Source: Auanema rhodensis (Eukaryota; Nematoda; Chromadorea; Rhabditida; Rhabditidae). From it: DNA of 64,000 nucleotides. This document shows positions 11,201-23,673 of the stretch, piece by piece; positions within the stretch are counted from its first letter, which is position 1; every line of letters begins with the position of its first letter. The position numbers and the translations under genes are program-made. The stretch spans positions 19,979,638 through 20,043,637 of the forward strand of contig OZ059900.1 in assembly GCA_964057225.1 (NCBI GenBank), written 5' to 3'. Below the pieces are notes generated by a model, which was not told where the DNA came from, made no database searches, and saw only the letters and a list, made by a program, of their open reading frames with translations.

Positions 11201-14200
11201 AAGGGGCGTGCCCTCAGAATATGCTAATTTCCTTAATTTTCTAACCCCTGTTTTTTTGTCGTGAAAGTGGAACTAGACGTTGTACGAACAATTTTGAGCT
11301 AGGTTTCATTGACATTGCATGAGTTTGAACACATGAAATCGTAAGTCAAAACCTTGTTCACAGCGAAATTTCCAAAAACTGGTTTTCCAGCATAATAAAA
11401 TATTTCTCATGGGAAATACTGTGTTTTTGTATTTTTCTAGTGTTCAGCATGTTAAATTCTTCATTTTAGTATGTAACACGCTGAAATTCGTTGCATTTGA
11501 CGACTCATATGAACAAAAATCGATTTAATCAATATTAGCCATAAGGGGCGTGCCCTCAGAATATGCTAATTTCCTTAATTTTCTAACCCCTGTTTTTTTG
11601 TCGTGAAAGTGGAACTAGACGTTGTACGAACAATTTTGAGCTAGGTTTCATTGACATTGCATGAGTTTGAACACATGAAATCGTAAGTCAAAACCTTGTT
11701 TACAGCGAAATTTCCAAAAACTGGTTTTCCAGCATAATAAAATATTTCTCATGGGAAATACTGTGTTTTTGTATTTTTCTAGTGTTCAGCATGTAAAATG
11801 CTTCATTTTAGTATGTAACACGCTGAAATTCGTTGCATTTGACGACTCATATGAACAAAAATCGATTTAATCAATATTAGCCATAAGGGGCGTGCCCTCA
11901 GAATATGCTAATTTCCCTAATTTTCTAACCCCTGTTTTTTTGTCGTGAAAGTGGAACTAGACGTTGTACGAACAATTTTGAGCTAGGTTTCATTGACATT
12001 GCATGAGTTTGAACACATGAAATCGTAAGTCAAAACCTTGTTTACAGCGAAATTTCCAAAAACTGGTTTTCCAGCATAATAAAATATTTCTCATGGGAAA
12101 TACTGTGTTTTTGTATTTTTCTAGTGTTCAGCATGTAAAATGCTTCATTTTAGTATGTAATACGCTGAAATTCGTTGCATTTGACGACTCATATGAACAA
12201 AAATCGATTTAATCAATATTAGCCATAAGGGGCGTGCCCTCAGAATATGCTAATTTCCTTAATTTTCTAACCCCTGTTTTTTTGTCGTGAAAGTGGAACT
12301 AGACGTTGTACGAACAATTTTGAACTAGGTTTCATTGACATTGCATGAGTTTGAACACATGAAATCGTAAGTCAAAACCTTGTTTACAGCGAAATTTCCA
12401 AAAACTGGTTTTCCAGCATAATAAAATATTTCTCATGGGAAATACTGTGTTTTTGTATTTTTCTAGTGTTCAGCATGTAAAATTCTTCATTTTAGTTTGT
12501 AACACGCTGAAATTCGTTGCATTTGACGACTCATATGAACAAAAATCGATTTAATCAATATTAGCCATAAGGGGCGTGCCCTCAGAATATGCTAATTTCC
12601 TTAATTTTCTAACCCCTGTTTTTTTGTCGTGAAAGTGGAACTAGACGTTGTACGAACAATTTTGAGCTAGGTTTCATTGACATTGCATGAGTTTGAACAC
12701 ATGAAATCGTAAGTCAAAACCTTGTTTACAGCGAAATTTCCAAAAACTGGTTTTCCAGCATAATAAAATATTTCTCATGGGAAATACTGTGTTTTTGTAT
12801 TTTTCTAGTGTTCAGCATGTAAAATGCTTCATTTTAGTATGTAACACGCTGAAATTCGTTGCATTTGACGACTCATATGAACAAAAATCGATTTAATCAA
12901 TATTAGCCATAAGGGGCGTGCCCTCAGAATATGCTAATTTCCCTAATTTTCTAACCACTGTTTTTTTGTCGTGAAAGTGGAACTAGACGTTGTACGAACA
13001 ACTTTGAGCTAGGTTTCATTGACATTGCATGAGTTTGAACACATGAAATCGTAAGTCAAAACCTTGTTTACAGCGAAATTTCCAAAAACTGGTTTTCCAG
13101 CATAATAAAATATTTCTCATGGGAAATACTGTGTTTTTGTATTTTTTTAGTGTTCAGCATGTAAAATGCTTCATTTTAGTATGTAACACGCTGAAATTCG
13201 TTGCATTTGACGACTCATATGAACAAAAATCGATTTAATCAATATTAGCCATAAGGGGCGTGCCCTCAGAATATGCTAATTTCCCTAATTTTCTAACCCC
13301 TGTTTTTTTGTCGTGAAAGTGGAACTAGACGTTGTACGAACAATTTTGAGCTAGGTTTCATTGACATTGCATGAGTTTGAACACATGAAATCGTAAGTCA
13401 AAACCTTGTTTACAGCGAAATTTCCAAAAACTGGTTTTCCAGCATAATAAAATATTTCTCATGGGAAATACTGTGTTTTTGTATTTTTCTAGTGTTCAGC
13501 ATGTAAAATGCTTCATTTTAGTATGTAACACGCTGAAATTCGTTGCATTTGACGACTCATATGAACAAAAATCGATTTAATCAATATTAGCCATAAGGGG
13601 CGTGCCCTCAGAATATGCTAATTTCCTTAATTTTCTAACCCCTGTTTTTTTGTCGTGAAAGTGGAACTAGACGTTGTACGAACAATTTTGAGCTAGGTTT
13701 CATTGACATTGCATGAGTTTGAACACATGAAATCGTAAGTCAAAACCTTGTTTACAGCGAAATTTCCAAAAACTGGTTTTCCAGCATAATAAAATATTTC
13801 TCATGGGAAATACTGTGTTTTTGTATTTTTCTAGTGTTCAGCATGTAAAATGCTTCATTTTAGTATGTAACACGCTGAAATTCGTTGCATTTGACGACTC
13901 ATATGAACAAAAATCGATTTAATCAATATTAGCCATAAGGGGCGTGCCCTCAGAATATGCTAATTTCCTTAATTTTCTAACCCCTGTTTTTTTGTCGTGA
14001 AAGTGGAACTAGACGTTGTACGAACAATTTTGAGCTAGGTTTCATTGACATTGCATGAGTTTGAACACATGAAATCGTAAGTCAAAACCTTGTTTACAGC
14101 GAAATTTCCAAAAACTGGTTTTCCAGCATTATAAAATATTTCTCATGGGAAATACTGTGTTTTTGTATTTTTCCAGTGTTCAGCATGTAAAATGCTTCAT

Positions 14201-14278
14201 TTTAGTATGTAACACGCTGAAATTCGTTGCATTTGACGACTCATATGAACAAAAATCGATTTAATCAATATTAGCCAT
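11201..14278 (+). repeat. Nine-monomer stretch, related to the HOR at 14279
   Basis: Subtypes in order: GTTCACAG with GTTAAATTCTT (11201), consensus-like (11543), CCCTAATT with GTAATACG (11885), GAACTAGG with AATTCTT and AGTTTGTAAC (12227), consensus-like (12569), CCCTAATT with ACCACTG and ACTTTGAG (12911), CCCTAATT (13253), consensus-like (13595), and CCAGTG with AGCATTATAA (13937). The first five match the monomers at 16331-18040 in order, offset by exactly 5130 bp (15 monomers). Only the AATTCTT versus AATGCTT change in the fourth was noticed as different. Confidence 0.85.
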
Positions 14279-16330
14279 AAGGGGCGTGCCCTCAGAATAT
14301 GCTAATTTCCTTAATTTTCTAACCCCTGTTTTTTTGTCGTGAAAGTGGAACTAGACGTTGTACGAACAATTTTGAGCTAGGTTTCATTGACATTGCATGA
14401 GTTTGAACACATGAAATCGTAAGTCAAAACCTTGTTCACAGCGAAATTTCCAAAAACTGGTTTTCCAGCATAATAAAATATTTCTCATGGGAAATACTGT
14501 GTTTTTGTATTTTTCTAGTGTTCAGCATGTAAAATTCTTCATTTTAGTATGTAACACGCTGAAATTCGTTGCATTTGACGACTCATATGAACAAAAATCG
14601 ATTTAATCAATATTAGCCATAAGGGGCGTGCCCTCAGAATATGCTAATTTCCTTAATTTTCTAACCCCTGTTTTTTTGTCGTGAAAGTGGAACTAGACGT
14701 TGTACGAACAATTTTGAGCTAGGTTTCATTGACATTGCATGAGTTTGAACACATGAAATCGTAAGTCAAAACCTTGTTTACAGCGAAATTTCCAAAAACT
14801 GGTTTTCCAGCATAATAAAATATTTCTCATGGGAAATACTGTGTTTTTGTATTTTTCTAGTGTTCAGCATGTAAAATGCTTCATTTTAGTATGTAACACG
14901 CTGAAATTCGTTGCATTTGACGACTCATATGAACAAAAATCGATTTAATCAATATTAGCCATAAGGGGCGTGCCCTCAGAATATGCTAATTTCCCTAATT
15001 TTCTAACCCCTGTTTTTTTGTCGTGAAAGTGGAACTAGACGTTGTACGAACAATTTTGAGCTAGGTTTCATTGACATTGCATGAGTTTGAACACATGAAA
15101 TCGTAAGTCAAAACCTTGTTTACAGCGAAATTTCCAAAAACTGGTTTTCCAGCATAATAAAATATTTCTCATGGGAAATACTGTGTTTTTGTATTTTTCT
15201 AGTGTTCAGCATGTAAAATGCTTCATTTTAGTATGTAATACGCTGAAATTCGTTGCATTTGACGACTCATATGAACAAAAATCGATTTAATCAATATTAG
15301 CCATAAGGGGCGTGCCCTCAGAATATGCTAATTTCCTTAATTTTCTAACCCCTGTTTTTTTGTCGTGAAAGTGGAACTAGACGTTGTACGAACAATTTTG
15401 AGCTAGGTTTCATTGACATTGCATGAGTTTGAACACATGAAATCGTAAGTCAAAACCTTGTTTACAGCGAAATTTCCAAAAACTGGTTTTCCAGCATAAT
15501 AAAATATTTCTCATGGGAAATACTGTGTTTTTGTATTTTTCTAGTGTTCAGCATGTAAAATGCTTCATTTTAGTATGTAACACGCTGAAATTCGTTGCAT
15601 TTGACGACTCATATGAACAAAAATCGATTTAATCAATATTAGCCATAAGGGGCGTGCCCTCAGAATATGCTAATTTCCTTAATTTTCTAACCCCTGTTTT
15701 TTTGTCGTGAAAGTGGAACTAGACGTTGTACGAACAATTTTGAGCTAGGTTTCATTGACATTGCATGAGTTTGAACACATGAAATCGTAAGTCAAAACCT
15801 TGTTTACAGCGAAATTTCCAAAAACTGGTTTTCCAGCATAATAAAATATTTCTCATGGGAAATACTGTGTTTTTGTATTTTTCTAGTGTTCAGCATGTAA
15901 AATGCTTCATTTTAGTATGTAACACGCTGAAATTCGTTGCATTTGACGACTCATATGAACAAAAATCGATTTAATCAATATTAGCCATAAGGGGCGTGCC
16001 CTCAGAATATGCTAATTTCCTTAATTTTCTAACCCCTGTTTTTTTGTCGTGAAAGTGGAACTAGACGTTGTACGAACAATTTTGAGCTAGGTTTCATTGA
16101 CATTGCATGAGTTTGAACACATGAAATCGTAAGTCAAAACCTTGTTTACAGCGAAATTTCCAAAAACTGGTTTTCCAGCATAATAAAATATTTCTCATGG
16201 GAAATACTGTGTTTTTGTATTTTTCCAGTGTTCAGCATGTAAAATGCTTCATTTTAGTATGTAACACGCTGAAATTCGTTGCATTTGACGACTCATATGA
16301 ACAAAAATCGATTTAATCAATATTAGCCAT
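14279..16330 (+). repeat. 6-monomer HOR of the GTTCA type, copy A
   Basis: The 2052-bp unit opens with a GTTCACAG/AAATTCTT monomer (14279). A consensus-like monomer (14621), a CCCTAATT/GTAATACG monomer (14963), two consensus-like monomers (15305 and 15647) and a CCAGTG monomer (15989) follow. The next unit begins at 16331 with GTTCACAG again, so the period is exactly six monomers. The opening monomer here has AAAATTCTT where the copies at 11201 and 16331 have TTAAATTCTT. Confidence 0.85.
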
Positions 16331-18382
16331 AAGGGGCGTGCCCTCAGAATATGCTAATTTCCTTAATTTTCTAACCCCTGTTTTTTTGTCGTGAAAGTGG
16401 AACTAGACGTTGTACGAACAATTTTGAGCTAGGTTTCATTGACATTGCATGAGTTTGAACACATGAAATCGTAAGTCAAAACCTTGTTCACAGCGAAATT
16501 TCCAAAAACTGGTTTTCCAGCATAATAAAATATTTCTCATGGGAAATACTGTGTTTTTGTATTTTTCTAGTGTTCAGCATGTTAAATTCTTCATTTTAGT
16601 ATGTAACACGCTGAAATTCGTTGCATTTGACGACTCATATGAACAAAAATCGATTTAATCAATATTAGCCATAAGGGGCGTGCCCTCAGAATATGCTAAT
16701 TTCCTTAATTTTCTAACCCCTGTTTTTTTGTCGTGAAAGTGGAACTAGACGTTGTACGAACAATTTTGAGCTAGGTTTCATTGACATTGCATGAGTTTGA
16801 ACACATGAAATCGTAAGTCAAAACCTTGTTTACAGCGAAATTTCCAAAAACTGGTTTTCCAGCATAATAAAATATTTCTCATGGGAAATACTGTGTTTTT
16901 GTATTTTTCTAGTGTTCAGCATGTAAAATGCTTCATTTTAGTATGTAACACGCTGAAATTCGTTGCATTTGACGACTCATATGAACAAAAATCGATTTAA
17001 TCAATATTAGCCATAAGGGGCGTGCCCTCAGAATATGCTAATTTCCCTAATTTTCTAACCCCTGTTTTTTTGTCGTGAAAGTGGAACTAGACGTTGTACG
17101 AACAATTTTGAGCTAGGTTTCATTGACATTGCATGAGTTTGAACACATGAAATCGTAAGTCAAAACCTTGTTTACAGCGAAATTTCCAAAAACTGGTTTT
17201 CCAGCATAATAAAATATTTCTCATGGGAAATACTGTGTTTTTGTATTTTTCTAGTGTTCAGCATGTAAAATGCTTCATTTTAGTATGTAATACGCTGAAA
17301 TTCGTTGCATTTGACGACTCATATGAACAAAAATCGATTTAATCAATATTAGCCATAAGGGGCGTGCCCTCAGAATATGCTAATTTCCTTAATTTTCTAA
17401 CCCCTGTTTTTTTGTCGTGAAAGTGGAACTAGACGTTGTACGAACAATTTTGAACTAGGTTTCATTGACATTGCATGAGTTTGAACACATGAAATCGTAA
17501 GTCAAAACCTTGTTTACAGCGAAATTTCCAAAAACTGGTTTTCCAGCATAATAAAATATTTCTCATGGGAAATACTGTGTTTTTGTATTTTTCTAGTGTT
17601 CAGCATGTAAAATGCTTCATTTTAGTTTGTAACACGCTGAAATTCGTTGCATTTGACGACTCATATGAACAAAAATCGATTTAATCAATATTAGCCATAA
17701 GGGGCGTGCCCTCAGAATATGCTAATTTCCTTAATTTTCTAACCCCTGTTTTTTTGTCGTGAAAGTGGAACTAGACGTTGTACGAACAATTTTGAGCTAG
17801 GTTTCATTGACATTGCATGAGTTTGAACACATGAAATCGTAAGTCAAAACCTTGTTTACAGCGAAATTTCCAAAAACTGGTTTTCCAGCATAATAAAATA
17901 TTTCTCATGGGAAATACTGTGTTTTTGTATTTTTCTAGTGTTCAGCATGTAAAATGCTTCATTTTAGTATGTAACACGCTGAAATTCGTTGCATTTGACG
18001 ACTCATATGAACAAAAATCGATTTAATCAATATTAGCCATAAGGGGCGTGCCCTCAGAATATGCTAATTTCCCTAATTTTCTACCCCCTGTTTTTTTGTC
18101 GTGAAAGTGGAACTAGACGTTGTACGAACAATTTTGAGCTAGGTTTCATTGACATTGCATGAGTTTGAACACATGAAATCGTAAGTCAAAACCTTGTTTA
18201 CAGCGAAATTTCCAAAAACTGGTTTTCCAGCATAATAAAATATTTCTCATGGGAAATACTGTGTTTTTGTATTTTTCTAGTGTTCAGCATGTAAAATGCT
18301 TCATTTTAGTATGTAACACGCTGAAATTCGTTGCATTTGACGACTCATATGAACAAAAATCGATTTAATCAATATTAGCCAT
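16331..18382 (+). repeat. 6-monomer HOR of the GTTCA type, copy B
   Basis: Monomers start at 16331 (GTTCACAG, GTTAAATTCTT), 16673, 17015 (CCCTAATT, GTAATACG), 17357 (GAACTAGG, AGTTTGTAAC), 17699 and 18041 (CCCTAATT with CTACCCCCTG). The first five are closer to the set at 11201-12910 than to the immediately adjacent copy at 14279. Adjacent units are therefore not each other's nearest relatives. The last monomer introduces the CTACCCCC variant that recurs at four-monomer multiples further right. Confidence 0.85.
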
Positions 18383-19408
18383 AAGGGGCGTGCCCTTAGA
18401 ATATGATAATTTCCTTAATTTTCTAACCCCTGTTTTTTTGTCGTGAAAGTGGAACTAGACGTTGTACGAACAATTTTGAGCTAGGTTTCATTGACATTGC
18501 ATGAGTTTGAACACATGAAATCGTAAGTCAAAACCTTGTTTACAGCGAAATTTCCAAAAACTGGTTTTCCAGCATAATAAAATATTTCTCATGGGAAATA
18601 CTGTGTTTTTGTATTTTTCTAGTGTTCAGCATGTAAAATGCTTCATTTTAGTATGTAACACGCTGAAATTCGTTGCATTTGACGACTCATATGAACAAAA
18701 ATCGATTTAATCAATATTAGCCATAAGGGGCGTGCCCTTAGAATATGATAATTTCCTTAATTTTCTAACCCCTGTTTTTTTGTCGTGAAAGTGGAACTAG
18801 ACGTTGTACGAACAATTTTGAGCTAGGTTTCATTGACATTGCATGAGTTTGAACACATGAAATCGTAAGTCAAAACCTTGTTTACAGCGAAATTTCCAAA
18901 AACTGGTTTTCCAGCATAATAAAATATTTCTCATGGGAAATACTGTGTTTTTGTATTTTTCTAGTGTTCAGCATGTAAAATGCTTCATTTTAGTATGTAA
19001 CACGCTGAAATTCGTTGCATTTGACGACTCATATGAACAAAAATCGATTTAATCAATATTAGCCATAAGGGGCGTGCCCTCAGAATATGATAATTTCCTT
19101 AATTTTCTAACCCCTGTTTTTTTGTCGTGAAAGTGGAACTAGACGTTGTACGAACAATTTTGAGCTAGGTTTCATTGACATTGCATGAGTTTGAACACAT
19201 GAAATCGTAAGTCAAAACCTTGTTTACAGCGAAATTTCCAAAAACTGGTTTTCCAGCATAATAAAATATTTCTCGTGGGAAATACTGTGTTTTTGTATTT
19301 TTCTAGTGTTCAGCATGTAAAATGCTTCATTTTAGTATGTAACACGCTGAAATTCGTTGCATTTGACGACTCATATGAACAAAAATCGATTTAATCAATA
19401 TTAGCCAT
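18383..19408 (+). repeat. Three successive GATAATTT monomers
   Basis: Monomers 18383-18724 and 18725-19066 share two linked changes, GCCCTTAG for GCCCTCAG and GATAATTT for GCTAATTT. They appear identical, so they look like a single-monomer tandem duplication. The third (19067-19408) keeps GATAATTT but has GCCCTCAG and a private TCTCGTGG. A fourth GATAATTT monomer lies at 20777. Confidence 0.87.
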
Positions 19409-22400
19409 AAGGGGCGTGCCCTCAGAATATGCTAATTTCCCTAATTTTCTACCCCCTGTTTTTTTGTCGTGAAAGTGGAACTAGACGTTGTACGAACAAT
19501 TTTGAGCTAGGTTTCATTGACATTGCATGAGTTTGAACACATGAAATCGTAAGTCAAAACCTTGTTTACAGCGAAATTTCCAAAAACTGGTTTTCCAGCA
19601 TAATAAAATATTTCTCATGGGAAATACTGTGTTTTTGTATTTTTCTAGTGTTCAGCATGTAAAATGCTTCATTTTAGTATGTAACACGCTGAAATTCGTT
19701 GCATTTGACGACTCATATGAACAAAAATCGATTTAATCAATATTAGCCATAAGGGGCGTGCCCTCAGAATATGCTAATTTCCTTAATTTTCTAACCCCTG
19801 TTTTTTTGTCGTGAAAGTGGAACTAGACGTTGTACGAACAATTTTGAGCTAGGTTTCATTGACATTGCATGAGTTTGAACACATGAAATCGTAAGTCAAA
19901 ACCTTGTTTACAGCGAAATTTCCAAAAACTGGTTTTCCAGCATAATAAAATATTTCTCATGGGAAATACTGTGTTTTTGTATTTTTCTAGTGTTCAGCAT
20001 GTAAAATGCTTCATTTTAGTATGTAACACGCTGAAATTCGTTGCATTTGACGACTCATATGAACAAAAATCGATTTAATCAATATTAGCCATAAGGGGCG
20101 TGCCCTCAGAATATGCTAATTTCCTTAATTTTCTAACCCCTGTTTTTTTGTCGTGAAAGTGGAACTAGACGTTGTACGAACAATTTTGAGCTAGGTTTCA
20201 TTGACATTGCATGAGTTTGAACACATGAAATCGTAAGTCAAAACCTTGTTTACAGCGAAATTTCCAAAAACTGGTTTTCCAGCATAATAAAATATTTCTC
20301 ATGGGAAATACTGTGTTTTTGTATTTTTCTAGTGTTCAGCATGTAAAATGCTTCATTTTAGTATGTAACACGCTGAAATTCGTTGCATTTGACGACTCAT
20401 ATGAACAAAAATCGGTTTAATCAATATTAGCCATAAGGGGCGTGCCCTCAGAATATGCTAATTTCCTTAATTTTCTAACCCCTGTTTTTCTGTCGTGAAA
20501 GTGGAACTAGACGTTGTACGAACAATTTTGAGCTAGGTTTCATTGACATTGCATGAGTTTGAACACATGAAATCGTAAGTCAAAACCTTGTTTACAGCGA
20601 AATTTCCAAAAACTGGTTTTCCAGCATAATAAAATATTTCTCATGGGAAATACTGTGTTTTTGTTTTTTTCCAGTGTTCAGCATGTAAAATGCTTCATTT
20701 TAGTATGTAACACGCTGAAATTCGTTGCATTTGACGACTCATATGAACAAAAATCGATTTAATCAATATTAGCCATAAGGGGCGTGCCCTCAGAATATGA
20801 TAATTTCCTTAATTTTCTAACCCCTGTTTTTTTGTCGTGAAAGTGGAACTAGACGTTGTACGAACAATTTTGAGCTAGGTTTCATTGACATTGCATGAGT
20901 TTGAACACATGAAATCGTAAGTCAAAACCTTGTTTACAGCGAAATTTCCAAAAACTGGTTTTCCAGCATAATAAAATATTTCTCATGGGAAATACTATGT
21001 TTTTGTATTTTTCTAGTGTTCAGCATGTAAAATGTTTCATTTTAGTATGTAACACGCTGAAATTCGTTGCATTTGACGACTCATATGAACAAAAATCGAT
21101 TTAATCAATATTAGCCATAAACGGCGTGCCCTCAGAATATGCTAATTTCCTTAATTTTCTAACCCCTGTTTTTTTGTCGTGAAAGTGGAACTAGACGTTG
21201 TACGAACAATTTTGAGCTGGGTTTCATTGACATTGCATGAGTTTGAACACATGAAATCGTAAGTCAAAACCTTGTTTACAGCGAAATTTCCAAAAACTGG
21301 TTTTCCAGCATAATAAAATATTTCTCATGGGAAATACTGTGTTTTTGTATTTTTCTAGTGTTCAGCATGTAAAATGCTTCATTTTAGTATGTAACACGCT
21401 GAAATTCGTTGCATTTGACGACTCATATGAACAAAAATCGATTTAATCAATATTAGCCATAAGGGGCGTGCCCTCAGAATATGCTAATTTCCCTAATTTT
21501 CTAACCCCTGTTTTTTTGTCGTGAAAGTGGAACTAGACGTTGTACGAACAATTTTGAGCTAGGTTTCATTGACATTGCATGAGTTTGAACACATGAAATC
21601 GTAAGTCAAAACCTTGTTTACAGCGAAATTTCCAAAAACTGGTTTTCCAGCATAATAAAATACTTCTCATGGGAAATACTGTGTTTTTGTATTTTTCTAG
21701 TGTTCAGCATGTAAAATGCTTCATTTTAGTATGTAACACGCTGAAATTCGTTGCATTTGACGACTCATATGAACAAAAATCGATTTAATCAATATTAGCC
21801 ATAAGGGGCGTGCCCTCAGAATATGCTAATTTCCCTAATTTTCTAACCCCTGTTTTTTTGTCGTGAAAGTGGAACTAGACGTTGTACGAACAATTTTGAG
21901 CTAGGTTTCATTGACATTGCATGAGTTTGAACACATGAAATCGTAAGTCAAAACCTTGTTTACAGCGAAATTTCCAAAAACTGGTTTTCCAGCATAATAA
22001 AATATTTCTCATGGGAAATACTGTGTTTTTGTATTTTTCTAGTGTTCAGCATGTAAAATGCTTCATTTTAGTATGTAACACGCTGAAATTCGTTGCATTT
22101 GACGACTCATATGAACAAAAATCGATTTAATCAATATTAGCCATAAGGGGCGTGCCCTCAGAATATGCTAATTTCCCTAATTTTCTACCCCCTGTTTTTT
22201 TGTCGTGAAAGTGGAACTAGACGTTGTACGAACAATTTTGAGCTAGGTTTCATTGACATTGCATGAGTTTGAACACATGAAATCGTAAGTCAAAACCTTG
22301 TTTACAGCGAAATTTCCAAAAACTGGTTTTCCAGCATAATAAAATATTTCTCATGGGAAATACTGTGTTTTTGTATTTTTCTAGTGTTCAGCATGTAAAA

Positions 22401-22828
22401 TGCTTCATTTTAGTATGTAACACGCTGAAATTCGTTGCATTTGACGACTCATATGAACAAAAATCGATTTAATCAATATTAGCCATAAGGGGCGTGCCCT
22501 CAGAATATGCTAATTTCCTTAATTTTCTAACCCCTGTTTTTTTGTCGTGAAAGTGGAACTAGACGTTGTACGAACAATTTTGAGCTAGGTTTCATTGACA
22601 TTGCATGAGTTTGAACACATGAAATCGTAAGTCAAAACCTTGTTTACAGCGAAATTTCCAAAAACTGGTTTTCCAGCATAATAAAATATTTCTCATGGGA
22701 AATACTGTGTTTTTGTATTTTTCTAGTGTTCAGCATGTAAAATGCTTCATTTTAGTATGTAACACGCTAAAATTCGTTGCCTTTGACGACTCATATGAAC
22801 AAAAATCGATTTAATCAATATTAGCCAT
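19409..22828 (+). repeat. Ten-monomer stretch with private variants
   Basis: Monomers start every 342 bp from 19409 to 22487. CCCTAATT/CTACCCCC monomers at 18041, 19409 and 22145 are 4 and 8 monomers apart. Private changes seen: ATCGGTTT (20093), TTTTTCTGTCG with a G-to-T change before CCAGTG (20435), ACTATGTT and AAAATGTTT (20777), ACGGCG replacing GGGGCG and GCTGGGTTT (21119), TACTTCTC (21461), and GCTAAAATT with CCTTTGAC (22487). The density of private changes is higher than around 10-11 kb, suggesting weaker recent homogenisation towards the orientation switch. Confidence 0.85.
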
Positions 22829-23655
22829 AAGGGGCGTGCCCTCAGAATATGCTAATTTCCTTAATTTTCTAACCCCTGTTTTTTTGTCGTGAAAGTGGAA
22901 CTAGACGTTGTACGAACAATTTTGAGCTAGGTTTCATTGACATTGCATGAGTTTGAACACATGAAATCGTAAGTCAAAACCTTGTTTACAGCGAAATTTC
23001 CAAAAACTGGTTTTCCAGCATAATAAAATATTTCTCATGGGAAATACTGTGTTTTGTATTTTTCTAGTGTTCAGCTTGTAAAATGTTTCATTTTAGTATG
23101 TAACACGCTGAAATTCGTTGCATTTGACGACTCATATGAACAAAAATCGATTTAATCAATATTAGCCATAAGGGGCGTGCCCTCAGAATATGCTAATTTC
23201 CCTAATTTTCTAACCCTTGTTTTTCTGTCGTGAAAGTGGAACTAGACGTTGTACGAACAATTTTGAGCTAGGTTTCATTGACATTGCATGAGTTTGAACA
23301 CATGAAATCGTAAGTCAAAACCTTGTTTACAGCGAAATTTCCAAAAACTGGTTTTCCAGCTTAATAAAATATTTCTCATGGGAAATACTGTGTTTTTGTA
23401 TTTTTCTAGTGTTCAGCATGTAAAATGCTTCATTTTAGTATGTAACACGCTGAAATTCGTTGCATTTGACGACTCATATGAACAAAAATCGATTTAATCA
23501 ATATTAGCCATAAGGGGCGTGCCCTCAGAATATGCTAATTTCCTTAATTTTCTAACCCCTGTTTTTTTGTCGTGAAAGTGGAACTAGACGTTGTACGAAC
23601 AATTTTGAGCTAGGTTTCATTGACATTGCATGAGTTTGAACACATGAAATCGTAA
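22829..23655 (+). repeat. Last plus-orientation monomers before the switch
   Basis: Monomer 22829-23169 is 341 bp, with the same 1-bp T-tract deletion and CTTGT as the marker subtype, but it keeps ATCGATTT rather than ATGGATTT and has AAAATGTTT. It is therefore a mosaic. Monomer 23170-23511 has CCCTAATT, AACCCTTG, TTTTTCTGTC and AGCTTAAT. The final monomer starts at 23512 and breaks off after monomer position 144 (ATCGTAA), giving 144 bp. Confidence 0.92.
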
Positions 23656-23673
23656 AACGAATTCCAGCGTGTT
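23639..23673. other. Orientation-switch junction of the satellite array
   Basis: Plus-orientation sequence runs to 23655 (monomer position 144). Minus-orientation sequence starts at 23656 (monomer position 292 and counting down). Nothing foreign lies between, and the join is blunt with respect to the consensus. The 35 bp around it form a quasi-palindrome: AACACATGAAATCGT, three A, then the imperfect complement ACGAATTCCAGCGTGTT. The C at 23664 (AATTCCAG for AATTTCAG) is a substitution I did not see in other monomers. Folding the two arms on each other would leave a 148-bp unpaired segment (23656-23803) between the paired 144-bp ends. Confidence 0.93.

Larger units (their letters stand above)
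1..23655 (+). repeat. 342-bp satellite array, plus orientation
   Basis: This is a head-to-tail tandem array of one AT-rich monomer. The phase mark AAGGGGCGTG recurs at 643, 985, 1327, 1669, 2011, 2653, 2995, 3337, 3679, 4021, 4363, 4705, 5046, 5388 and so on every 342 bp to 23512. Exceptions are 341-bp monomers starting at 4705, 8124 and 22829, and two 42-bp deletions near 309 and 2319. That gives 69 full monomers plus a 144-bp partial one at 23512-23655. Monomers usually differ from the consensus at only about 0-8 visible positions. All six reading frames of the consensus contain stops, and because 342 is a multiple of three they recur in every monomer, so nothing is coded. Such homogeneity is typical of satellites under unequal exchange and gene conversion. 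The family is not recognised. Confidence 0.98.
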
